Shown here one piece after another: positions 55,261 through 63,527 of a DNA stretch of 64,000 nucleotides (within the stretch, counting starts at the first letter, position 1; every line of letters starts with the position of its first letter). The notes beneath the pieces are model-generated. The model made no database searches, was not told where the DNA came from, and saw nothing but the letters and a program-made list of their open reading frames with translations. This DNA comes from Paraphysomonas bandaiensis (taxonomy: Eukaryota > Chrysophyceae): assembly GCA_965644295.1 (NCBI GenBank), contig CBFFRP010000168.1, forward strand, positions 58,640 through 122,639. The letters are read 5' to 3'. Both the position numbers and the translations under genes were made by a program.

Positions 55261-55414
55261 ATGTATGTATGTATGTATGTATGTATGTATGTATGTATGT
55301 ATGTATGTATGTATGTATGTATGTATGTATGTATGTATGTATGTATGTATGTATGTATGTATGTATGTATGTATGTATGTATGTATGTATGTATGTATGT
55401 ATGTATGTATGTAT
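55261..55414. repeat. (TATG)n microsatellite, right part
   Basis: 154 bp continuing the array at 50057-50162 after the Copia insertion. Confidence 0.95.
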
Positions 55415-55416
55415 TG

Positions 55417-55518
55417 TGGCATGAAACTCCTAGTTTTAGGGCTGGGAGTTTCTTTCCTTCGGGAAACGTGGGGTTTCCCTTCAGGATACGGTAGTCTAGT
55501 GGCTGTAGTTTCATGCCA
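55417..55518. repeat. 102-bp fold-back with inverted ends
   Basis: TGGCATGAAACT at the left end is the exact reverse complement of AGTTTCATGCCA at the right end (55507-55518). Two further hairpins are nested: GAAACTCC/GGGAGTTTC (55423-55450) and GGGAAAC/GTTTCCC (about 55459-55480). It lies directly after the microsatellite and 109 bp before the Gypsy-type ORF. It could be a small MITE or a structured RNA. Confidence 0.6.
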
Positions 55519-55627
55519 GACTAGTCATACATGATTCTTATATGCATAATAATCATTATATTCCTAGTCAAGGCCTTTTCTTGTTGTCTCGCGTAGTTCC
55601 ATCACAATATCGATATTTGAACGAATT

Positions 55628-58600
55628 ATGACTAGACGCACGAGAAGTGCTAAGAGAAGTGAGGAAGAGAAGATAGAGGAACGGGTTCAAGAGAAACCCA
55701 TGGCTTCCACCTCGAGGGAGGAGGAGGAAGAGGCAGTAGTCTCTAGTTCGGAGCTTCCAACGCAGAGGGTTGCGGAGGAAGAGTCATTAACTACTCCGAA
55801 TGTGGAGGTAGTGAATGAAGGAAATCAAGGAAATCCAGAGGGGGAGTCTGGATGGGAAGTGGAGACTTGGGCTGCGCTGGGAGAAGCGACAGTCGATGAA
55901 GAGGGTTTGTCACTTCCGCCAAACTCTAGTTCTGAGCGGGAAAGGGTTGACCCGCAGAGTGAGGAGAGAAAGATAAAGATCGCCCGAAAGAGGGAGATTA
56001 GGGAGAAGCTTAGGGAGAATAAGGAATGGGAGGCCTCTAGGGGGGGCAAAGAGTCTCCCAAAGGGAGGGAGGAGAGGAGTTCCTCCGAGGAATTTGAGAG
56101 GTCAGGGAGATCGAGGGAGAGATCTCGTAGTTATTCCGACTCCGGGGGGGAGGAATATGAAGAGCGGGGAAGGTCTCGCAGGCGCTCTTCCTCAAGGAGA
56201 GAGGAGTATTATGAGCGGAGTGGAAGATCGAGAAAGGGACGATCGAGGGATCGAAGTAGTAGATCCTCGGGTAGAAGATCGAAAAGATCTCGTCGCGAAG
56301 AGAGCTCCAGAAGGTTGAGAGCCTCTGAGCTAGAATTGGAAAGTCTGCGGCAAGAGGTGCAGCAGTTAAGGTCGTCGTTGGAGGGGCAGCGTTCGACGGG
56401 AGGGGACAGGTCCGGAGGAGCACCTGCCATACCGCGACAAAGCAGTATAGGGAGGGCAGAGGAAGCTAGCTCGTCCAGTAGTACCCTCCTGGTTACGTCT
56501 AATGACGTTCCTCCATTAGTCGCGCTGACTTATGACGCGGTGGAGGATTATATTGAGAAGTGTCGCCTTTACTTTCACAAGAGTGGTGGGAGAGAGGTAG
56601 ACCGATCGCTAATCTCGGCCAAAATGGCGGCTAAGATAGACTTTATGAGGGGAGACGTTAACGGGAAAGTTGACGACTGGAAGGATCCGAAGGTGTTACC
56701 GTCGGAGGATTTCTATGCGTTCCTTCGTAAGATGGTGAAGGATCAGGGGCATGTGGAGGTAGTGGAACCTTTTCAACATATTCGCGAGTGGGCTCGCGAG
56801 GTTCGCACCTTCCGGAATGTCAAGGATGTTATGGACTGGGGTGCGGACCTCAAGTTGAAATTGGAAAAGGAGGAAGGATCCGGCACATGGGAGGAGAATA
56901 AGGTTTGGATCGAAGATTTCAAACGTTCCCTCCGGATTGATCTTCCGTTCCATGATCAGGCTCGAAGGAACAGATTTCTGACTGAGAAGGTTCAGCCCAT
57001 TTTTGAGAGTTTGTCAGAGGACAAGCGAAATTTGTTGGGTTATTTGACGGCCTTGCACAAAGCCGTTACAGCTATTAGGGATGGCTGGGAGGCTGTGGGG
57101 CCTTTTGACTTATTTGTGGCACGACAGTGGCCCCGAGGATCGATGGGAGGGCGATCCGAGGCAGACCAACGGGATCGGAAGGGGGCCGATCAACGGGAGA
57201 GAAAGCGCACGCATTCACCTGCGAGGAGTTCGCAAGGTGGTTCGTCTAGTGCTGGAAAAGCGACAAAGAGAGCGAAGAGTAGCTCTCAAACGGATGTGTC
57301 GAAAGTGCCAGATTCAGATCGATGCAATGTGTGTGGTCGCCCAAAGGAGTGGCACAAGAGTGCGGAGTGTCCACTTAAGCAAGCTGCGGGGGCGAACTTG
57401 GATCCAAACGTAAAATGGAGAGAGTGTGCAGTAGCTAAGGATATTTTGGCCAAGAGGGGCCAACATACGTTGCCTAGAGAGGGATGGGTCTTAAGGCAAA
57501 GCGGTTCATATGGAAAGGGCTCCAAGGGTGAGTCCCATGATGTGCATTCTGATGTTATGGCTATTATGGCCCTTAAGTCTTTTTCTTCATTGCCGTTCAT
57601 AACGGTTGTTGTATGCAATGAACAGGGAAAGAAAAGGACATGTAAAGCTCTACTGGATACGGGCGCGTCGGCTAACTTCATCAGTAAGAATGTAGCTGAA
57701 TGGTTAGTAGATAGTGGTTCTATTCCTATTCCCGTAAGTAAGAATATCGCTGGGGGTTTTAAATCAGCAAGTGCTTTGTGTGAGAGGGGTGTGTCCCTCA
57801 ATGTAGAGATCTTTACGGAGGTAAAGGAACCTCCAGTGTTGCAAGCTCGCATAGATGCATGGGAGTTAGATCTAAATTTTGAATTGATTTTAGGGGTACA
57901 TACTGTACGTAATTTAGATTTAGTAGTGCAGTGCCCTAGTGCTTTCATGAGCTCAGATAAGGCTCGAAGGGTAGCCGACGTAGTGGGAGACAGTGCATTC
58001 CCTCTTGCGAGAGAGAGAGATGATCAGTCCGGGGGAGCAGTGTCTCCGAGCCTTGGCGTGCACGCGTCTTACCCTTGTGGGGGGGAACGAGCCAGCGTTC
58101 GTCTTCCATTGCGTAAAAATTATAACCTTGAGGTTCGAGGAAAGTTGGCCCCTCTGGAAGTAGGAATCAGTGACAAAGGGGAGGATTGGTCGTACCCAGC
58201 GGAGGAACAGCTGCTTTCGATGGGAGAAGATCTTTCAAATTTCTCAAAAAGGTCGGCATGGGACCGAGAGGATATGAAAGAAATTCGCAACGATCAGTTG
58301 GAATCCATTGACTCTGATTATCTGGACTCGGAAGGTGAGTCTCCTACAATTCCGGAAAAGGTTTATGGGTCACCGGACTTACAAGAAAAGATTCGTGGGG
58401 TCCTGTTGAAGTATAAAGACATCTTTCGATTAGAAATTCGGAAGGGAAGACCCGCAAAGTTAGAACCGTTTGAGCTCGAAGTCCGGAACCCGGAGGAAAC
58501 GTGGTTTATACCGGCAAATAAATTGCCTCCTAGGAGGTTGGATAGGAGTCGACAGAGGGAACTCCAGCGTTTAGTGGAAAAGTTAGAGCGGTTGGGAGCG

Positions 58601-61306
58601 ATACAACCTAGCTCGGCCACACACTATAGTCATCCTTTTGTAGTACCTAAGCCGAATAATAAGTGGCGTTTGGTGTTGGATTATAAGAATCTCAACAAGG
58701 TTACTACCTCTGAAAGCTGGCCAATTCCGAACATTAGGGATATGATTTATCGGATTGGTGAGAAACGTCCTAAGTTCTTTGTAGTGATGGATCTCACGTC
58801 TGGGTATCATCAGGCGCCAGTGGGCGAGAAGTCCCGTGCCTGGGTCGCCTTTATTACTCAAAACGGGGTGTACGAGTGGCTCCGGCTCCCCATGGGTTTG
58901 AAAGGTGCCCCATCCTACTTCCAGCGGCAAATGCAAAGTGTTGTACTAGCGGGTTTAGTCTATAAGATTTGTGAGATATATCTCGATGATTGTATTATAT
59001 TTGCTAGCTCGGAAGAGGAGCTGATTGAAAATTTATCAGCAGTTTTAGAGAGATTTAAGAAGTTTGGCCTTACAGTTAACCCTAAGAAGTGTGTCTTTGG
59101 GGTCTCAGAGGTAGAGGCTGTGGGTCATAAGATCAATGAGTTTGGTCATACCTTTACTAGAGAGCGGATTGATAGTATATTGGCTATCCCGCGTCCTAAT
59201 ACCCAGAAACAGTTGAAACAGTTCATGGGTGTAGCAAATTTTGTAAGAGATTGCGTACGCGAATATGCACTGATTGCGAAACCATTGCATGCAATGTTGG
59301 GGAATTATACTAAGTCGCAGGCTCGACGTAAGGTGTTGCACTGGACAGAGGAGTCCAGTGTTGCCTTTGATGTGCTAAGGGAGCGCATTCATGAGTGTCC
59401 CTTGTTATTTTTTATGGATGATGTTTCCCCCATCTTCCTATATACTGACGCGTCAATAATTGGTATAGGGGCACACTTGGTGCAAGTCGTGGAGGGTCAC
59501 GAGCGCACGATTGGGATGATTAGTAAGGCGTTCGACTCAACGTTAGCTAAGTGGCACACCTGCGAGCAGGAAGGTTTTGCCATCTTTTATGCATTAAATA
59601 AGTGGGAATACTTGTTGAGGGATCGACGTTTTACGGTTCGAACCGATCACGATAATTTACGTCAACTCAAACAGGAGTATGGCCACATAAAACGAGTGCA
59701 GCGCTGGTTTATGTGTTTTCAGTCGTTTGATATCGTGTTCGAACACCTTCCAGGGGAGATGAATGTGGTGGCTGATGCTCTTAGTCGAGTTTGTGGGGTG
59801 GACGCATCCGACGAGGTCGATGACAATCTGTGTTCTTCTCTCGAGCGGTGCCTGGAGGAAGAGTCGCATACTGAGGATCAGCGCATCCCTAATCACTTCT
59901 GGAAGGCAATTAAGGCTTGTCACAATAGTGTAGTAGGCCACCATGGGGTGGAACGTACAATGGGAAAGTTGCGAAGGAGCAACAATAATTGGAAGAACAT
60001 GCGTCAGCATGTTATACGTTTTATTAAGTGTTGTGTGTGTTGTCAAAAGATGTCAACTATTAAGCCGGCAGTGTGGGTTCGGCCTTTTACTCTATCTAAG
60101 TATTCCATGGGTGAGTGTATCTATATGGATTATATCGAGGGTTTGATTCCCGATGAGTATGGGTATACTAGCATTCTGGTGATGATTGATGCCTTTTCAC
60201 GGTGGGCTGAGTTATTTCCTACCAAGGGTATCTCAGCAAAGGACACGGCACGAGCGTTGTTGCATTATTTTGGCCGATTTTCGATGTGTTCGATTTGTAA
60301 GCTCACTTCAGATAAAGGGAGGGCCTTTATGTCCGATATTGTTCGGGAGGTGAGATCTTTGTTAGGGGTGGAGCACTCCTTTACAGTAGAGTATTCAAAG
60401 GAGGAGAATGGTATGGTTGAGAGGGAGAATAAGGAAATTCTCCGTCATCTGAGGAATATTATTTTCGAGAAAGTGGTCTTGAAAAATTGGTCTGATGTGC
60501 TGCCAATGGTGCAGCGGATTTTGAATGCGGCAATCCATGGGTCGACAGGAGTGGCCCCAGCACAATTAGTATATGGAGATGCCATAAACCTAGATGCAGG
60601 CTTTATTTTAGATAGGAAGAATTTGTCTCCAAGGGAGGAGAAGGATCTGTCCGAGTGGGTGGCAGATAGACTCGCAGCTCAGGAGAGGGTGCGAGTGTAT
60701 GCTCGTCAGAATCTGGAGATTCGGGATCAACACCATATCGAGTCCAATATGCCCGAGGGTGTTTCGTCGTACCCGGTGGGGGCATTTGTGCTAGTGGAAC
60801 ACAGGCATAACTCGTTACGGACAGGTCCAACGAGCAAGTTGTTGCCCTATTTGAAAGGGCCTATGGAGGTGGTTGGTGTGGAAGGACCAATTTACACCTT
60901 GAAAAATTTAGTGTCGAGAGGACAGGCACGGTATCATATATCTAAGCTGCGGCCTTTTTGTTTTGATCCGAGGGTGGATGATCCCGTACAAGTGGCGTTA
61001 CGGGATGACGTTGAGGGTACCAAGTTTGTGATGGAGAAGATTACAAACATGAGGGGCGACCCTAAAGGTTCGCGGTGGGATTTGTTCTTTGAAGTATACT
61101 GGTCAAATTACGATGTTCCGACGTGGGAGTCGTGGAAGACAGTACGAGGAACAGATGCGTTATTGAAGTACTTGAAGACGCACTCTAGTTATACAGTACG
61201 AGCCCTATTACCCAGGAGAGGGAAGAAGCGCTCCAGGTCTCCAGACACGGCGGCAGAGGAAGTCATTTCAAGTGAGGATGAGTCGTCGCAACAGTCAGGA
61301 GTTTGA
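55628..61306 (+). CDS. Gypsy/chromovirus-like Gag-Pol polyprotein, no LTRs found
   Basis: 1892 residues, one frame. The first 250 residues are Glu/Arg/Ser-rich with RS-dipeptide stretches. A gag-like helical region (about 290-500) is followed by a variant zinc knuckle 'CNVCGRPKEWHKSAEC'. The protease has 'LLDTGASANFI' (Asp about 677). Reverse transcriptase, about 950-1170, has 'RLVLDYKNLN', 'MDLTSGYHQ', 'LPMGLKGAPSYFQR' and 'YLDD' (about 1117-1120). RNase H follows ('FLYTDASIIGIGAHL', 'TDHDNL'). The integrase has an HHCC finger from about 1438 ('GHHGVERTM', 'CVCCQKM') and D,D,E at 'MDYIEG', 'SDKGRA' and 'GMVERENKE'. A chromodomain-like segment lies at about 1800-1855 ('FFEVYWSNYDVPTWES'), then an RS/acidic tail. 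All catalytic motifs look intact. Neither flank contains a recognisable LTR pair. Confidence 0.9.
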   Translation: MTRRTRSAKRSEEEKIEERVQEKPMASTSREEEEEAVVSSSELPTQRVAEEESLTTPNVEVVNEGNQGNPEGESGWEVETWAALGEATVDEEGLSLPPNSSSERERVDPQSEERKIKIARKREIREKLRENKEWEASRGGKESPKGREERSSSEEFERSGRSRERSRSYSDSGGEEYEERGRSRRRSSSRREEYYERSGRSRKGRSRDRSSRSSGRRSKRSRREESSRRLRASELELESLRQEVQQLRSSLEGQRSTGGDRSGGAPAIPRQSSIGRAEEASSSSSTLLVTSNDVPPLVALTYDAVEDYIEKCRLYFHKSGGREVDRSLISAKMAAKIDFMRGDVNGKVDDWKDPKVLPSEDFYAFLRKMVKDQGHVEVVEPFQHIREWAREVRTFRNVKDVMDWGADLKLKLEKEEGSGTWEENKVWIEDFKRSLRIDLPFHDQARRNRFLTEKVQPIFESLSEDKRNLLGYLTALHKAVTAIRDGWEAVGPFDLFVARQWPRGSMGGRSEADQRDRKGADQRERKRTHSPARSSQGGSSSAGKATKRAKSSSQTDVSKVPDSDRCNVCGRPKEWHKSAECPLKQAAGANLDPNVKWRECAVAKDILAKRGQHTLPREGWVLRQSGSYGKGSKGESHDVHSDVMAIMALKSFSSLPFITVVVCNEQGKKRTCKALLDTGASANFISKNVAEWLVDSGSIPIPVSKNIAGGFKSASALCERGVSLNVEIFTEVKEPPVLQARIDAWELDLNFELILGVHTVRNLDLVVQCPSAFMSSDKARRVADVVGDSAFPLARERDDQSGGAVSPSLGVHASYPCGGERASVRLPLRKNYNLEVRGKLAPLEVGISDKGEDWSYPAEEQLLSMGEDLSNFSKRSAWDREDMKEIRNDQLESIDSDYLDSEGESPTIPEKVYGSPDLQEKIRGVLLKYKDIFRLEIRKGRPAKLEPFELEVRNPEETWFIPANKLPPRRLDRSRQRELQRLVEKLERLGAIQPSSATHYSHPFVVPKPNNKWRLVLDYKNLNKVTTSESWPIPNIRDMIYRIGEKRPKFFVVMDLTSGYHQAPVGEKSRAWVAFITQNGVYEWLRLPMGLKGAPSYFQRQMQSVVLAGLVYKICEIYLDDCIIFASSEEELIENLSAVLERFKKFGLTVNPKKCVFGVSEVEAVGHKINEFGHTFTRERIDSILAIPRPNTQKQLKQFMGVANFVRDCVREYALIAKPLHAMLGNYTKSQARRKVLHWTEESSVAFDVLRERIHECPLLFFMDDVSPIFLYTDASIIGIGAHLVQVVEGHERTIGMISKAFDSTLAKWHTCEQEGFAIFYALNKWEYLLRDRRFTVRTDHDNLRQLKQEYGHIKRVQRWFMCFQSFDIVFEHLPGEMNVVADALSRVCGVDASDEVDDNLCSSLERCLEEESHTEDQRIPNHFWKAIKACHNSVVGHHGVERTMGKLRRSNNNWKNMRQHVIRFIKCCVCCQKMSTIKPAVWVRPFTLSKYSMGECIYMDYIEGLIPDEYGYTSILVMIDAFSRWAELFPTKGISAKDTARALLHYFGRFSMCSICKLTSDKGRAFMSDIVREVRSLLGVEHSFTVEYSKEENGMVERENKEILRHLRNIIFEKVVLKNWSDVLPMVQRILNAAIHGSTGVAPAQLVYGDAINLDAGFILDRKNLSPREEKDLSEWVADRLAAQERVRVYARQNLEIRDQHHIESNMPEGVSSYPVGAFVLVEHRHNSLRTGPTSKLLPYLKGPMEVVGVEGPIYTLKNLVSRGQARYHISKLRPFCFDPRVDDPVQVALRDDVEGTKFVMEKITNMRGDPKGSRWDLFFEVYWSNYDVPTWESWKTVRGTDALLKYLKTHSSYTVRALLPRRGKKRSRSPDTAAEEVISSEDESSQQSGV

Positions 61307-61642
61307 TCTATGAGTTTTGACGGTTAGAATCCGCTCTGTCCAGGTGATGGACACCTATGAGAAGGTTCTCATACATCACAGTTTAGTTGGAGTGATCAGT
61401 AGGATAGTAGGGGTGATTTTTGTGGGTGTTGTTTTTTTGTTGCTAGAATGTGTCGTTTTTTTTTAGTTCATGTGCCACATTTTTTTCTGTAAAATGTGGA
61501 AGGTACCGTACTCAAGCCCGCACCATAATGGTGTGGAACTATATAAGTGGTGATGATGAGTGACCAGTGGTATGTATGGTGTTGCTGGTGAGTAATAGAT
61601 CCAGGGAGGTGGGTGTTGAAGGAGGAGCTCTCTCATCACAGC
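61307..61642 (+). promoter_or_regulatory. Region between the Gypsy ORF and the recombinase-like gene
   Basis: Contains two small hairpins (GGTGATGGACACC region at 61341-61354 and TGAGAAGGTTCTCA at 61356-61369), a hairpin CCACATTTT...AAAATGTGG (about 61473-61499), and 'CTATATAAG' at about 61538-61546, a good TATA-box candidate 97 bp before the ATG at 61643. It could be the promoter of the downstream gene or part of a degenerate LTR. Confidence 0.4.
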
Positions 61643-62617
61643 ATGGTATCATACATACAGAACATAATAACAGCGAGAACATATCATAGTAGCATGGAAT
61701 CAACTACCACGGAATCAACTACCACGGAATCAACTACCACGGAATCAACTACCACAGGGGGCATTAGAAAAGTCGGTGATGGGGAAACCAAAAATCGTAA
61801 CTCCTCTGCGTTAGCTCAGTTTGCGAAGTACTTGGAGATGCGGTTCGACGGGAAGAAGAGGTATAAGGAACTCATAGACAGTGATATAAATGTAGAACTA
61901 TTTCAATGTTTCGGTGGCTTTTTGATCGATCACGCCGTCCATGGAACAACGAAGAAGCCTTTGACCCTAGGTACTGCTTGGCAGTATTTGTCAGACACGA
62001 AGACTGCGCTGACGAAGCGATTTAAAAGAAATGAGTTATTAAGCAGCTCCAATGAGCTGTGGTACAAAGATGTGAGAGCGGCAGTATCAAAGCATATTAT
62101 CAAGCGGTGTATCGCACAAGGAGTGCGTATATCAGAGAAAACAAGTCCAGTGGGGAAAGAACTAATGAAGCGCATAGGTGAATACATTATACATCGGGCA
62201 TCTGATTTCTCCGGTAAGTGGACATACTTCACATATCTATGATTTACTGTATACCCTATGGTAGACAACGTCAACAAACAGAAAAAACTAAATCGAGTAT
62301 TGACTAAAGGACTCGGCCTATTGTACGATGACGAGAAACGTTTTCTTGATGAGCCGAAACCCTGTATGGCAAGTCAGTCTACTTCGTACAGAGAATGGAA
62401 GAGTAATTTAAAATGCATAGCTGAAAAGGTTGAATTGCGTGTTATTGTTGATTTATTTGGTCAGGAAAATTACGACAAGTTTCACCCCAAAAAAAAAGCC
62501 TCTAAGAAATACATAAACAGTATATATGATGCAATGAGTGCACGAAGGGACAGTGATGGTAACATTATTCCAAGGACAAAGAAAAGGAAACTTCAGTCTG
62601 ATGTTAGTAATCTGTAG
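61643..62617 (+). CDS. Protein like the N-terminal (core-binding) half of Crypton-type tyrosine recombinases
   Basis: Model join(61643..62213, 62265..62617), 307 residues; the 51-nt GT-AG intron keeps the frame. Residues about 18-33 are four 'ESTTT' repeats. Residues about 52-170 are helical and resemble the SAM-like DNA-binding domain of the tyrosine recombinases found in Crypton elements of protists ('LAQFAKYLEMRFDGKKRYK', 'LFQCFGGFLIDH', 'GTAWQYLSDTKTALTKRFK', 'WYKDVRAAVSKHIIKR'). The catalytic domain (Arg...His-x-x-Arg...Tyr) is absent: exon 2 is Lys-rich and of different character. The product is either a truncated recombinase or a domesticated DNA-binding domain. The last eight codons belong to the first unit of a 185-bp tandem repeat. 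ATG 61695 is an alternative start. Confidence 0.5.
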
Positions 62618-63147
62618 AATGCCAATATATGTATTCATTTATAACCACTCCATCAACTTTTTATAATGTACCCTTATAATTAATGATTCATTAGTAATTG
62701 GAATACATCGTATCATTATTTACAGAGCATACAACAGTATAATCAACCATTACAGCGTTCAGCATTTTATTATTCGACACAGTCTGATGTTAGTAATCTG
62801 TAGAATGCCTATATGTATTCATTTATAACCACTCCATCAACTTTTTATAATGTACCCTTATAATTAATGATTCATTAGTAATTGGAATACATCGTATCAT
62901 TATTTACAGAGCATACAACAGTATAATCAACCATTACAGCGTGCAGCATTTTATTATTCGACACAGTCTGATGTTAGTAATCTGTAGAATGCCTATATGT
63001 ATTCATTTATAACCACTCCATCAACTTTTTATACTGTACCCTTATAATTAATGATTCATTAGTAATTGGAATACATCGTATCATTATTTACAGAGCATAC
63101 AACAGTATAATCAACCATCACAGCGTTCAGCATTTTATTATTCCACA
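62594..63147. repeat. Tandem repeat, three units of about 185 bp
   Basis: Units start at 62594, 62780 and 62964 with 'CAGTCTGATGTTAGTAATC' and are nearly identical. The first overlaps the end of the recombinase-like gene, including its stop codon. The third grades into the 197-bp repeat at about 63118. Confidence 0.92.
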
Positions 63148-63514
63148 CCGTTCAGAATTCTTATCACATACAGCCATACTGCATACCCTTACACAACATG
63201 ACACATATTCACTGCAAGATGGAACAGGGGCAGCCGGGCGCTTGTGTCGCTTAGGCATCCCTCTTGCACCGGTAAGTATAAACGTCATTGCGCCTACAAC
63301 AGCATAATAAACCATCACAGCCTTCAGCATTTTATTATTCCACACCGTTCAGAATTCTTATCACATACAGCCATACTGCATACCCTTACACAACATGACA
63401 CATATTCACTGCAAGATGGTACAGGGGCAGCCGGGCGCTTGTGTCGCTTAGGCATCCCTCTTGCACCGGTAAGTATAAACGTCATTGCGCCTACAACAGC
63501 ATAATAAACCATGA
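63118..63514. repeat. Tandem repeat, two units of 197 bp
   Basis: Units 63118-63314 and 63315-63511 differ by only a few bases, for example GGAACAGG against GGTACAGG. They share their first 20 bp ('TTCAGCATTTTATTATTC') with the preceding 185-bp unit. Confidence 0.9.
63127..63330 (-). CDS. Small Cys-rich ORF, copy 1 (hypothetical)
   Basis: 67 codons from ATG 63330. N-terminal hydrophobic segment ('MVYYAVVGAMTFILTG') like a signal peptide, a basic stretch ('MPKRHKRP'), then seven cysteines in the last 30 residues ('SCSEYVSCCVRVCSMAVC', ending 'GIIKC'). It is present twice in tandem. Whether it is expressed is unknown; no intron, promoter or homology could be established, and it may be a chance ORF in a repeat. 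Confidence 0.25.
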   Translation of the reverse strand: MLKAVMVYYAVVGAMTFILTGARGMPKRHKRPAAPVPSCSEYVSCCVRVCSMAVCDKNSERCGIIKC

Positions 63515-63527
63515 CAACATTCAGCAT
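63324..63527 (-). CDS. Small Cys-rich ORF, copy 2 (hypothetical)
   Basis: Same length and C-terminus as copy 1; it differs only in the first residues ('MLNVV' against 'MLKAV') and one synonymous change. Its stop codon overlaps the ATG of copy 1 (ATGCTGA), a consequence of the 197-bp tandem unit. Confidence 0.25.
   Translation of the reverse strand: MLNVVMVYYAVVGAMTFILTGARGMPKRHKRPAAPVPSCSEYVSCCVRVCSMAVCDKNSERCGIIKC

Noticed and set aside
50057-55414. 'YIHT' and 'MYVC' repeat ORFs over the microsatellites
   Set aside because: Low-complexity translation of TATG/CATA arrays.
55628-62617. DIRS-type element (Gypsy-like pol plus tyrosine recombinase)
   Set aside because: The polyprotein already has a complete DDE integrase, and the recombinase-like gene lacks the catalytic domain and is spliced separately.
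62594-63514. CRISPR array
   Set aside because: Direct repeats are 185-197 bp and contiguous, with no spacer pattern, in a eukaryotic context.
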